A DNA stretch of 64,000 bases from Carboxylicivirga fragile. Its GTDB lineage: Bacteria; Bacteroidota; Bacteroidia; Bacteroidales; Marinilabiliaceae. The DNA lies in contig JAFMVD010000002.1 of assembly GCA_025499625.1 (NCBI GenBank), positions 62,001 through 126,000 of the forward strand, given 5' to 3'. Of the stretch, positions 27,360 through 35,850 are shown in pieces; position 1 is the first letter of the stretch, and each line of letters starts with the position of its first letter. The translations under genes and the position numbers were made by a program. The notes beneath the pieces are model-generated. The model worked only from the letters and a program-made list of their open reading frames with translations, was not told where the DNA came from and did not search any database.

Positions 27360-28259
27360 ATGTACAGATTCGCTATTGACAATCAGGAAGAGTTAAGAGA
27401 CGGTATATCTCGCGTATTGAATGAACAATATTCGCACATCGAAGAACAGATAAAGATTACTGATAACATTGATATAAGTGTCCACGAAATTCGAAAAACC
27501 TTAAAACGTGTACGCGGCGTTTTGCGCTTAATCCGCTATGACATTGGTGAGGAGTTATATCACATTGAAAATGTTAAGTGTAGAGAATTAGCTAGGCTCT
27601 TATCCAAAATACGAGACTTACATGTTATCATATCCTACTTGGCGGAATGTTTCGAAGCAGAAGAAATAAAGGTTAATGAAGGCAGCTTTATTAAATTTAT
27701 CGACCATCTTAATACACAAAAAGAGTTGGCCTTGCAAAAGATAGTTGACAACAATGTGTTTCAACACATCAGCGATAAAGCAAGTGATTCGAAAAAAGCT
27801 ATCGAAAATTATCCATTAAATAACTTGGGGCCACATACAATACAAGAAGGTGTTACAAAGGTGTATCAACAATGCCTAGGAAAGATGGAGGAATCTCAGC
27901 TTAACCTTGACGATCATTCAACTCATCAACTACGTAAAAAAGTAAAGTATCTTTTAAATCAAATGCTTTTGATGCAAGAAGTTTGGCCCGACTATTTTGT
28001 ACATTATTCTTCTTCCTTAAAAACAGTTTCTGATTTACTGGGCGATGATCATAACCTGGCAGAAACAGTGGCCATAATCCAAGAATGTCCTGACACCATA
28101 TTAATTCAGGAAGAAAAAGACAAGATGATTAAAAGCATCAATAACGAAAAGTCACAAATACATGATGACGTATGGCCACTCTTGGGGAAAATATTTACAG
28201 AAGAACCTGAAGCATTTGTAAAAAGAATAAAATCGTATTGGTTAATTAGCCGAGAGTAA
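27360..28259 (+). CDS. CHAD domain protein
   Basis: This 299-residue helical protein begins MYRFAIDNQEELRDG (start at 27360; an ATG-less extension upstream is unlikely). Residues 35-100 read VHEIRKTLKRVRGVLRLIRYDIG and later RDLHVIISYL; the second half has HQLRKKVKYLLNQMLLMQ and LLGDDHNLAETV. This is the paired-repeat pattern of CHAD domains, where conserved His, Arg and Lys bind polyphosphate. Most CHAD proteins occur near polyphosphate metabolism; a Ppx/GppA phosphatase is encoded about 5.5 kb away but is not in the same operon. Confidence 0.85.
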   Translation: MYRFAIDNQEELRDGISRVLNEQYSHIEEQIKITDNIDISVHEIRKTLKRVRGVLRLIRYDIGEELYHIENVKCRELARLLSKIRDLHVIISYLAECFEAEEIKVNEGSFIKFIDHLNTQKELALQKIVDNNVFQHISDKASDSKKAIENYPLNNLGPHTIQEGVTKVYQQCLGKMEESQLNLDDHSTHQLRKKVKYLLNQMLLMQEVWPDYFVHYSSSLKTVSDLLGDDHNLAETVAIIQECPDTILIQEEKDKMIKSINNEKSQIHDDVWPLLGKIFTEEPEAFVKRIKSYWLISRE

Positions 28260-28264
28260 AAATA

Positions 28265-28288
28265 GGAGGAAGCATTGTAACTTCCTCC
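28265..28288 (-). terminator. Terminator of creD
   Basis: GGAGGAAG (28265-28272) and CTTCCTCC (28281-28288) form a perfect 8-bp stem. On the minus strand it is followed by TATTTTTA, so it ends creD transcription; on the plus strand it lacks a T-run. Confidence 0.75.
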
Positions 28289-28299
28289 AAGGTTAACTA

Positions 28300-29640
28300 T
28301 TAGGAATCAAGCGCCTGTTTTTCATCCGAAACATTGGCGTTTTTTATTTTCGAAGAAGCTTTCATTATAAAACCGAGTGCAACAAACAAACCTACATTAC
28401 CTGCTAAGAAGGCAAAATCGTTTAATTGCAGAAGTACAAATAAGAAAGTATACAGTACTACTAGTAGTAAAAATATCCAGAATGATTGTTGGCGATCACC
28501 AAGTATACCATACGAATAGAGAGTTACCATTAAAATGATACTTGTCGACGCCACCACGTAGGCCCAGGTAAAACCAATGTGCTCACTCAAGGCTGTGAGG
28601 ATAGAAAAAAACAATACCAAAGCCAAACCCACCAACAAGTATTGCAAAATTTGGATCGTCTTCTTTTTAACCAATTCAATAAAGAGAAACACCAATAAAG
28701 TAAGGCAGATGATAAGAATTCCATATTTAGCTGATCTAAGTGATTTTTGATAATGATTGACAGGCACATATAATTCTACACCTAACTGATGTTCGTAAAC
28801 CTTATGACGACTTCCTACCCAATACTGCGGGAAATTTCGGTTTAAATGTGTAATGGTCCAGTTTGCAGTGAATCCATCGACGTTCACATCGTGTGTAGTT
28901 GGCAAAAATGAGCCATTAAAACTAGGATCTTTCCAATCTGATTGAAGCGTTATACTGCTCTTTTTTCCAAGTGGATTAAACGATAAGGTTTTGGCTCCAC
29001 TCAAATTTAAAATAATTGAAAAGGGGCGGTCGTCATTTAAACTTTCAACATCAATAGGGCATGCTAATGACATGCCTGAAGTACTTAAATCGCGTGTAAT
29101 TAATCCTGCCTCAGGCTCACTCATCTCACCATTCCACGAGAAACTAACTTTTCCTTTAATACCTCTATTATCTGCAACCGCCATTGTAACATAGGCACCT
29201 TGCCAATCAATTTCATCAGCATCGTGAACCATCTTATGCAGATTACTAAATTTCCCGGAAATATTCAGATTAGCATTATAAACAGGCGTTTCGTAAATGC
29301 CTCGTTTACGCAATTCTGTTTCAATATTACCGTTCACATCCAAATCCTCTGGCATGATGTGTAACCACTTTTTAATCTGACTTACCTCATTGTCCTTATC
29401 TTTTACATTGTAAAAAACAGGAACGTGCATGGTTGGCCCCGAAACAACTTGTGGGCCGCCCCACTGCTCCATTATTTCTAATTCAACCTGCTCATCCGTC
29501 ACTTCCCGTTCACGAATAACAGATTTAACCATTCCCAACGGAATAAGTAAAATCAATACCAATAAACCAATTAGTAACATTTTAAATGTTATGGTCTGAT
29601 ACCATTTTTCATCATCAAGCATAATATTAAGTTTAGTCAT
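28300..29640 (-). CDS. creD: Inner-membrane protein CreD
   Basis: This 446-residue protein matches CreD in length and layout: one N-terminal span (ITFKMLLIGLLVLILLIPLGMV), a periplasmic beta-rich domain with IREREVTDEQVELEIMEQWGGPQVVSGP and FPQYWVGSRHKV, then five or six C-terminal spans starting LRSAKYGILIICLTLLVFLFIELV. In enterobacteria CreD is induced by CreBC and linked to envelope stress and beta-lactam response. Here there is no creBC; instead a small winged-helix regulator gene lies 54 bases upstream on the same strand, with an operator between them. Confidence 0.9.
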   Translation of the reverse strand: MTKLNIMLDDEKWYQTITFKMLLIGLLVLILLIPLGMVKSVIREREVTDEQVELEIMEQWGGPQVVSGPTMHVPVFYNVKDKDNEVSQIKKWLHIMPEDLDVNGNIETELRKRGIYETPVYNANLNISGKFSNLHKMVHDADEIDWQGAYVTMAVADNRGIKGKVSFSWNGEMSEPEAGLITRDLSTSGMSLACPIDVESLNDDRPFSIILNLSGAKTLSFNPLGKKSSITLQSDWKDPSFNGSFLPTTHDVNVDGFTANWTITHLNRNFPQYWVGSRHKVYEHQLGVELYVPVNHYQKSLRSAKYGILIICLTLLVFLFIELVKKKTIQILQYLLVGLALVLFFSILTALSEHIGFTWAYVVASTSIILMVTLYSYGILGDRQQSFWIFLLLVVLYTFLFVLLQLNDFAFLAGNVGLFVALGFIMKASSKIKNANVSDEKQALDS

Positions 29641-29657
29641 ATCTAATAAATTAAAAG

Positions 29658-29676
29658 TACTTTGAAATACAAAGTA
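29658..29676. promoter_or_regulatory. Palindromic operator upstream of creD
   Basis: TACTTTGAAATACAAAGTA is a perfect 7-5-7 inverted repeat ending 17 bases before the creD start. The same palindrome occurs at 30720-30738, so it is very likely the binding site of the regulator encoded at 29695-29991. Confidence 0.75.
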
Positions 29677-29694
29677 TATATGTAAAAAAAATAG

Positions 29695-29991
29695 CTACTC
29701 AGCGTTCAATAATTTTTCTAATGCCGACAAATGTTTCCTAAACGATAATTTACCAAGCTCACTAGCGCTGTAAGTTGTATTAGGTTTTTTCCCAATAAAC
29801 TGTTTACTCACAATAATCAATTCATTTTTTTCAAGCGCTTTCAAATGACTAGCAAGGTTCCCATCTGTAACTCCCAGCAGCTCTTTTAAGGCATTAAAAT
29901 CGAGCACATCATTCACCATTAAAGCCGACATAATGCCCAACCTTACCCGATTTTCAAACTGCTTATTTAATCCTTCTATAATGCTTTTCAT
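29695..29991 (-). CDS. Small winged-helix transcriptional regulator (HTH_34 type)
   Basis: This 98-residue protein is a single winged-helix domain: helices FENRVRLGIMSALMV and LDFNALKELLGVTDGNLASHLKALEKNELI, then a wing with GKKPNTTYSASELGK. This matches the HTH_34/MarR-like group of compact regulators often found with CreD in Bacteroidota. It lies between the membrane-protein gene and creD on the same strand. Both neighbours have the same 19-bp palindrome upstream, so it probably represses or activates both transcripts and its own. Confidence 0.85.
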   Translation of the reverse strand: MKSIIEGLNKQFENRVRLGIMSALMVNDVLDFNALKELLGVTDGNLASHLKALEKNELIIVSKQFIGKKPNTTYSASELGKLSFRKHLSALEKLLNAE

Positions 29992-30076
29992 ATGATTATA
30001 CGTTCATTCTATTGCCATATGGAACTCGCCTGAAAAATAACCATTTCCTGTATGAGTACTTTACACATGGCTCGTT

Positions 30077-30712
30077 TCATCGATCGTATTTAAGGTACAT
30101 GCTTACCCCGTAAACAATGTGAAATACACCAAAGCCCAAGGTCCAAAATACTAAGCCATAGTTTAAAAACACACCTGCTAACAAACCAAGGCCAATCTCG
30201 GTATAACCCAAGTATTGAATATCGCGCAAGGTATAGCGCGAGGCCATTAATAAAGCCAAGCCATAAAATATTAGCATCACCGATGCCACCAAACGAATAT
30301 TTTCGTGGTAAATCAATATCAAACTAAAAACACCACCAATAAACAATACAAAGCAAAGATTCCAAGCTACTTTACGCGTACTTGCAGTCCAAAAAGGAAG
30401 CGACGATTTACGCGATTTTCGCCAGCTAAACAACCAAGCTAATGAAACGGCCAAAACAAATACAACAGCAGCTAACAACATTAAACCAAATCGAATCTGA
30501 TTGGTATCCGCATTTTTCAAGCCATTCATATATTCATCGTAGGTATTGGTTCCGCCATCGAGCACAAACCAATAGGCCAAAGCAGCGCCAATGATTGCAA
30601 CAACTCCAGCCGCAACCCCTGACAAACCACTTAATGATAAAAACTTAGATGAATCCTCCATCATCTTTCGGATGGCCTTAATGTCTTGAATTGACGCTTC
30701 TTTTTCTTTCAT
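30077..30712 (-). CDS. Multi-span membrane protein of unknown function, co-transcribed with the regulator
   Basis: The 211-residue product has a soluble N-terminal helix (SIQDIKAIRKMMEDSSKFLSLSG) and five or six membrane spans (for example VAAGVVAIIGAALAYWFVL, LMLLAAVVFVLAVSLAWLF). I know this type only as a conserved neighbour of HTH_34 regulators; no enzyme motif is visible. It lies 85 bases upstream of the regulator gene and carries a copy of the palindromic operator in front of its own start. Confidence 0.7.
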   Translation of the reverse strand: MKEKEASIQDIKAIRKMMEDSSKFLSLSGLSGVAAGVVAIIGAALAYWFVLDGGTNTYDEYMNGLKNADTNQIRFGLMLLAAVVFVLAVSLAWLFSWRKSRKSSLPFWTASTRKVAWNLCFVLFIGGVFSLILIYHENIRLVASVMLIFYGLALLMASRYTLRDIQYLGYTEIGLGLLAGVFLNYGLVFWTLGFGVFHIVYGVSMYLKYDR

Positions 30713-30719
30713 TTCATAG

Positions 30720-30738
30720 TACTTTGCAATTCAAAGTA
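30720..30738. promoter_or_regulatory. Second copy of the palindromic operator
   Basis: TACTTTGCAATTCAAAGTA is a perfect 7-5-7 inverted repeat 7 bases before the start of the membrane-protein gene. Fifteen or more positions, including both 7-base arms, are identical to the copy at 29658-29676. It sits where it could block transcription start or ribosome access. Confidence 0.75.
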
Positions 30739-30817
30739 AATGCTTTTATTTCAAATATTCAAATTCTTCTTAAAACTTTTCGGCATTAGTGCTGTTTAAT
30801 TTCAAAACATAAAATAT

Positions 30818-31258
30818 ATGTACACAGGTTTACTTCACGCACATAGCGGTTTCAGATATATCGCACTAATTTTAATTCTTGCGGTTATTATACAAAGCTT
30901 TATAGGGTGGCAACGAGAACGCAAATTTTCGAATGCCCACAGAAAATTATCCTCTGTCTCGATGATAATTCTCCACATTCAATTGATTATTGGATTTGTT
31001 CTATTTGTTATCAGTTCAAAAGTAATGTTTGATCCAATAATGATGAAAAACACTTTACTTCGCTTTTTCACAATGGAACATCCTCTCTTAATGCTCATTG
31101 CAATTATAATTATTACAATTGGCCATAGCAAATCGAAAGCATTTAGCAACTTCCATAGTCATAAGCGACTATTCTGGAGTAACCTCATTGGTCTCCTAAT
31201 TATTATAGCATCTATACCATGGCCATTTAGAGCCGAATTGGGAGCAGGCTGGTTTTAA
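30818..31258 (+). CDS. Four-span membrane protein (cytochrome b-like hypothetical)
   Basis: This 146-residue protein has four likely spans and His residues near or within them (LLHAHSGFRYIALI, IILHIQLIIGF, MEHPLLMLIAIIIITIGH, FHSHKRLFWSNL), in a layout often labelled cytochrome b-like in Bacteroidota, and closes with GAGWF. Heme binding is possible but unproven. It is divergent from the operator-carrying gene and followed by a good terminator, so it is a single-gene unit. Confidence 0.68.
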   Translation: MYTGLLHAHSGFRYIALILILAVIIQSFIGWQRERKFSNAHRKLSSVSMIILHIQLIIGFVLFVISSKVMFDPIMMKNTLLRFFTMEHPLLMLIAIIIITIGHSKSKAFSNFHSHKRLFWSNLIGLLIIIASIPWPFRAELGAGWF

Positions 31259-31283
31259 ACTACAAGCTCAAAATATAATATTT

Positions 31284-31320
31284 AGCACAATCAATTCTTC
31301 TTTGATTGTGCTTTTTTATT
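31284..31320 (+). terminator. Terminator after the four-span membrane protein gene
   Basis: AGCACAATCA (31284-31293) and TGATTGTGCT (31303-31312) form a perfect 10-bp stem followed by TTTTTATT. Confidence 0.88.
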
Positions 31321-31378
31321 GTAGCACCAAAAAGCCTATCTTCACACTTCGAAATAAAACACATTAAATACCAAACCT

Positions 31379-32317
31379 ATGATATTTTTAGAAGCAAGGC
31401 AGGTTGTTAAGCAATATGCCAATCATTTGGCTCTTAACAACGTCAGTTTGCAGGTTCCTGAAGGAAGCATCTACGGACTTTTAGGGCCTAATGGAGCTGG
31501 TAAAACCACTCTTATACGAATAATCAATCAAATTACTGGCCCCGATTCTGGTGAAGTCTTACTCAATGGACGTAAACTTCAAGCCGACGATGTACATCGC
31601 ATCGGATACCTTCCTGAAGAAAGAGGTTTATACAAAAAAATGAAAGTTGGTGAACAAGCTGTTTACCTTGCACGACTTAAAGGTCTATCGCGAAATGATG
31701 CCATTAAAAAATTAAAATTTTGGTTCGAAAAGTTTGAGATTCAAGCTTGGTGGGATAAAAAAGTTGAAGAGCTTTCGAAAGGTATGCAACAGAAAATACA
31801 GTTCGTTGTAACAGTATTACACGAACCTAAATTATTGATATTTGATGAACCTTTCAGTGGTTTTGATCCTATCAATGCTAATATACTAAAGCAGGAAATC
31901 TTAAGTCTGAAAGAGCAAGGCGCTACCATTCTTTTTAGTACACATAACATGGGATCGGTTGAGGAATTATGCGACCACATTACACTTATCAATCAATCGC
32001 AAGCAATTCTTAGTGGCGAAGTTCATGACATACGCCAGCAATACAAGGACAATTTAATTAAGGTTGATTATTCGGGCGAACAAAACCTTATCGAGCAACA
32101 CCTTGACGACAAGTATATAATAGAAAGTATTTCGCCTAACCATCATCAAAACACCGCCTTCGTAAAAATGTCTTCTGACGGATCGGTAAATAATATGATT
32201 GGTCAATTATTAAATCATGTTGAAATACATGGTCTGCAAGAAGTACTTCCTACGATGAATGACATATTCATTAAAGTAGTTGAGCAAAGTAACCAGTCTA
32301 AATCCGAAAATCGCTAA
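31379..32317 (+). CDS. ABC transporter ATP-binding protein (NatA-like exporter)
   Basis: This 312-residue protein has Walker A GPNGAGKTT, signature LSKGMQQKIQ, Walker B LLIFDEPFSGFDP and the switch His in FSTHNMG. A C-terminal extension of about 80 residues resembles the DUF4162 domain of NatA/YhaQ-type exporter ATPases. The gene ends 2 bases before the permease gene, so the two form one exporter. Sodium, peptide or lipid export are all known for this family; substrate is not evident. Confidence 0.88.
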   Translation: MIFLEARQVVKQYANHLALNNVSLQVPEGSIYGLLGPNGAGKTTLIRIINQITGPDSGEVLLNGRKLQADDVHRIGYLPEERGLYKKMKVGEQAVYLARLKGLSRNDAIKKLKFWFEKFEIQAWWDKKVEELSKGMQQKIQFVVTVLHEPKLLIFDEPFSGFDPINANILKQEILSLKEQGATILFSTHNMGSVEELCDHITLINQSQAILSGEVHDIRQQYKDNLIKVDYSGEQNLIEQHLDDKYIIESISPNHHQNTAFVKMSSDGSVNNMIGQLLNHVEIHGLQEVLPTMNDIFIKVVEQSNQSKSENR

Positions 32318-32319
32318 TT

Positions 32320-33660
32320 ATGAATAAAATATCACTCATCATAAAAAGAGAATACATTACAAGGGTCAAAAAAAAGAGCTTTGTAATCATGAGTATAGTT
32401 GGTCCATTATTGTTTTCATTAATGATAATATTACCAACATGGTTCGCTTCGATGGACAATACAGAAGAAATGAATATTGCTGTTGTTGACCAAACTAACA
32501 AATACGACCAACAGATTGAAGATACCGAATACATTAAATTTCTCTGGTTAAAATCATCTAATAAAGAAACTTTAAGCACTGAATACAAAGAACAAGGATA
32601 CGATGCTTACATCGTTATACACGACGATCTACTTAAAACACCTGACGCCATTAACATCTATTCTGATGCGCAAATCACGATGGATGTAAAAAGGCATATC
32701 TCACGAAATCTTGAAGATTTTTTGGAGAAAGAGAAATTAGAAAGTTATCAGATTGATGGCTTAGATGCTATTATTGAAGATGTTCACAATGTAGATATAG
32801 ACATTAAAACAATTAAACTTGGTGATGATGGTTCTGAAAAAGAAAGCTCCACTGAAATCACTATGGTTTTCGGTATCATATTCGCTTTAATGGTATATAT
32901 GTTTGTCCTCATGTACGGCACGCAGGTTATGCGTGGGGTAATGGAAGAAAAAACCAATCGAATTGTTGAAGTGATTATTTCATCTGTAAAACCGTTTCAA
33001 CTGATGATGGGTAAGATTATTGGAATTGCCATGGTGGCGCTAACGCAATTTCTTATATGGGTTATCCTTTCATTTGGTGTTGCAAGCGTTCTATCTTCAG
33101 TTTTTTTAGATGGGGCAATGCCACAAAATAGCCAGGTTGAAATGGTGCAAGGCATGAATACGGAAATGGATCAAGCGCAAACAACTGAGTTTGCTGATTC
33201 ACTTACTAAAGTGTTCGAAAAAATTGACCTATCAACTCTAGTTTATAGTTTATTTGCCTTCATGTATTTATTTATTGGAGGGTATTTATTATATGCCAGT
33301 TTATTTGCGGCAATTGGTGCTGCGGTAGATAGTGAAACCGATTCACAACAGTTTGTTCTACCTATCATTATGCCACTCATACTATCCATGTATGTTGTTA
33401 TGGGTGTTTTCAAAAACCCGGGCAGTGATTTGGCCTTTTGGTTTTCAATGATTCCATTTACATCTCCTGTTGTAATGATGGCGCGCATCCCGTTTGAACC
33501 ACCTTTGTGGGAAGTTATACTTTCGATGGTGATATTAACTGCTTCATTTATTTTCACAACCTGGTTTGCTGGTCGCATTTATCGAGTAGGTATATTAATG
33601 TATGGTAAAAAGATATCGTACAAGGAACTGTGGAAATGGTTTAGATATTCTTCGAAATAA
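32320..33660 (+). CDS. ABC-2 type permease (NatB-like)
   Basis: This 446-residue permease has one N-terminal span (IVGPLLFSLMIILPTWF), a large outside domain (residues 45-180) and five or six C-terminal spans, with the VMEEKTNRIVEVIISSVKPFQLMMGKIIG block that is diagnostic for NatB/YhaP-type ABC-2 permeases. It partners the ATPase encoded 2 bases upstream. Substrate unknown. Confidence 0.88.
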   Translation: MNKISLIIKREYITRVKKKSFVIMSIVGPLLFSLMIILPTWFASMDNTEEMNIAVVDQTNKYDQQIEDTEYIKFLWLKSSNKETLSTEYKEQGYDAYIVIHDDLLKTPDAINIYSDAQITMDVKRHISRNLEDFLEKEKLESYQIDGLDAIIEDVHNVDIDIKTIKLGDDGSEKESSTEITMVFGIIFALMVYMFVLMYGTQVMRGVMEEKTNRIVEVIISSVKPFQLMMGKIIGIAMVALTQFLIWVILSFGVASVLSSVFLDGAMPQNSQVEMVQGMNTEMDQAQTTEFADSLTKVFEKIDLSTLVYSLFAFMYLFIGGYLLYASLFAAIGAAVDSETDSQQFVLPIIMPLILSMYVVMGVFKNPGSDLAFWFSMIPFTSPVVMMARIPFEPPLWEVILSMVILTASFIFTTWFAGRIYRVGILMYGKKISYKELWKWFRYSSK

Positions 33661-33670
33661 AAATATATTG

Positions 33671-33696
33671 AAAGCCGGCTCGCCCGGCTTTTTTAA
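33671..33696 (+). terminator. Terminator after the ABC exporter operon
   Basis: AAAGCCGG (33671-33678) and CCGGCTTT (33684-33691) form an 8-bp GC-rich stem followed by a T-run. Confidence 0.88.
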
Positions 33697-33733
33697 ACTT
33701 CATTTTCGTAATTTAGCCACAAAGAGGAGAAAC

Positions 33734-34666
33734 ATGCGAATTGCAATAATTGATTTAGGTACCAATACCATTAACCTTCTAATTGTTGAGCAAAATGGTT
33801 CAGATACTTACAATATACTTCACGAGAGTAAATACCCAGCTAAATTAGGAAAGGGTGGAATAAACGATCGTACTATTTTACCAGAAGCCATGGAACGAGG
33901 GATTGATGCCTTAAAAACACATCAAGCCACCATGCAGCCTTACCAGATCTCAAAAACCATTTGCATTGCAACAGCTGCCATACGTAGTGCCAAAAATGGT
34001 GGTGATTTTGTAAAAAAGGCCAAAGAAGAGTGCGGGTTAGATATTAATGTGGTTGACGGGCAAAAGGAAGCTCAACTCATTTTTGATGGTGTAAAACAAG
34101 TTATCCCCATCGGAGACGAAAGAATCATGATATTAGATATAGGTGGTGGTTCAAACGAGTTTATCATTGCCAATAAAGATGGTGTTATTTGGAAACACAG
34201 CTTTGATTTGGGTATTGCACGTCTATTAGATCGTTTTCAACCATCTGATCCAATCACTGAAATAGAAATTGAAGATGTAGAAAATTACATAAAAGAAGAA
34301 CTTCAGCTTTTATACGATGCATTCAAGAAATACCCTTGCGATACTTTGATAGGCTCTTCCGGATCGTTTGATACTATTTCCGGAATGATAGCGGCCATTC
34401 ATCATCCACACCTTGATATGAAAAAGGTTTTAACTTACCATGTTCCTTTGGAGTATGTTCATGAATTGCACAACATCTTTTTGAAGTCGACTCATGAGCA
34501 GCGCGAACAAATGGAACGCATGGATCTACACCGTGTCGAAATGATTGTATTGGCAAGTATTTTCATTAACTTCATCGTTCGTGAATTCAATATTAAAAAC
34601 TTCTGGCAGTGCTCATTTGCACTAAAAGAAGGAACGATTTATCAAACATTACGCAACCAGTTATAA
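33734..34666 (+). CDS. Ppx/GppA phosphatase family protein
   Basis: This 310-residue protein begins MRIAIIDLGTNTINLLIVE, the phosphate-1 loop of the ASKHA fold, and has the second loop in MILDIGGGSNEFIIA and DTLIGSSGSFDTISG. I use the ATG at 33734 because it has GAGGAGAAAC just before it and because the family starts here. It lacks the C-terminal HD and further domains of E. coli Ppx, so it is the short form common in Bacteroidota. Substrate may be polyphosphate or pppGpp. It is 9 bases upstream of the NtrC-like gene, so co-transcription is likely. Confidence 0.87.
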   Translation: MRIAIIDLGTNTINLLIVEQNGSDTYNILHESKYPAKLGKGGINDRTILPEAMERGIDALKTHQATMQPYQISKTICIATAAIRSAKNGGDFVKKAKEECGLDINVVDGQKEAQLIFDGVKQVIPIGDERIMILDIGGGSNEFIIANKDGVIWKHSFDLGIARLLDRFQPSDPITEIEIEDVENYIKEELQLLYDAFKKYPCDTLIGSSGSFDTISGMIAAIHHPHLDMKKVLTYHVPLEYVHELHNIFLKSTHEQREQMERMDLHRVEMIVLASIFINFIVREFNIKNFWQCSFALKEGTIYQTLRNQL

Positions 34667-34675
34667 AATTCAAGC

Positions 34676-35839
34676 ATGGCAAAAATATTAGTCATTGATG
34701 ACCAACGAAGCATAAGAAATACGCTTAAAGATATTCTCGAATACGAGAAACACGAAGTTGAATTGGCTGAGAATGGTGAGGACGCCTTAGAAATGTACAA
34801 TGCCAATAAATACGATGTAGTTTTGTGCGACATAAAAATGCCTAATATGGATGGCATGGAAGTGCTTGATAAATTGGTCAGTCACAATAACGATGCTCCC
34901 ATTATCATGATCTCCGGCCATGGCAATATCGACACTGCTGTTGAAGCTATCAAAAAAGGGGCTTACGATTTTATTGAGAAACCACTTGATCTTAATCGTC
35001 TATTAGTAACCATACGCAATGCCATTGAGAAAAAGGATTTAGTTGCTGAAACAAAGGTATTAAAACGTAAGGTAAGCAAGACCTACGATATGATTGGCGA
35101 GTCGGAACCAATTGCCAAGGTAAAAGAGATGATTGACAAGGTTGCACCTACCGATGCACGTGTGCTTATAACCGGAGGAAACGGCACTGGTAAGGAATTA
35201 GTGGCTCGTTGGTTACACGAAAAAAGCAATCGAGCTGGCAATCCTTTCATCGAAGTTAATTGCGCAGCCATTCCATCCGAATTGATCGAGAGTGAGTTAT
35301 TTGGCCATGAAAAAGGAGCCTTTACATCGGCACATAAGCAGCGCAAGGGCAAGTTTGAACAAGCCAACGGAGGTACTATCTTTTTAGATGAAATTGGTGA
35401 TATGAGCTTAACTGCTCAAGCCAAAGTACTCAGAGCGCTTCAAGAAAATATTATTAGTCGCGTAGGAAGCGATAAAGACATAAAGGTGAATGTTCGTGTA
35501 TTAGCAGCGACCAATAAAAGTTTGAAAGATGAAATCGCTGACAGTAAGTTCAGGGAAGATTTATACCATCGCTTAAGTGTCATCTTAATTCATGTCCCTG
35601 CATTAAACGATCGCAAAGAGGATATTCCATTATTAACCAAACACTTTAATGAAATAATCTGTGCAGAGCAAGGCATGCCTCAAAAAACCTTTACAGATGA
35701 CGCCATTGCCGAACTTAAAGCAATAAACTGGACTGGTAACATTCGAGAATTCCGAAATGTTATTGAACGTCTTATCATACTTGGTCAAGATAATATTGAA
35801 GGTGATGATGTAAAATCATACGCGCGGCCACTTGCTTAA
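34676..35839 (+). CDS. NtrC-type response regulator without a DNA-binding domain
   Basis: The 387-residue protein has a receiver domain (Asp52 in LCDIKMPN) and a complete sigma-54 type AAA+ domain: Walker A GGNGTGKE, GAFTSA (the usual motif is GAFTGA), Walker B GGTIFLDEIGD, and the sensor region WTGNIREFRNVIERL. The chain stops about 20 residues after that, where NtrC has its Fis-type HTH, so it cannot bind an enhancer in the normal way. It could activate sigma-54 RNA polymerase from solution. It is between the ppx-like gene and aspA (11 bases). No cognate kinase is adjacent. Confidence 0.85.
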   Translation: MAKILVIDDQRSIRNTLKDILEYEKHEVELAENGEDALEMYNANKYDVVLCDIKMPNMDGMEVLDKLVSHNNDAPIIMISGHGNIDTAVEAIKKGAYDFIEKPLDLNRLLVTIRNAIEKKDLVAETKVLKRKVSKTYDMIGESEPIAKVKEMIDKVAPTDARVLITGGNGTGKELVARWLHEKSNRAGNPFIEVNCAAIPSELIESELFGHEKGAFTSAHKQRKGKFEQANGGTIFLDEIGDMSLTAQAKVLRALQENIISRVGSDKDIKVNVRVLAATNKSLKDEIADSKFREDLYHRLSVILIHVPALNDRKEDIPLLTKHFNEIICAEQGMPQKTFTDDAIAELKAINWTGNIREFRNVIERLIILGQDNIEGDDVKSYARPLA

Positions 35840-35850
35840 AAAGGCATCTT

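Noticed and set aside
34676-35839. Sequencing error removing the HTH of the NtrC-like protein
   Set aside because: Only 11 bases separate its stop from the intact aspA start, so there is no room for a lost HTH in any frame.
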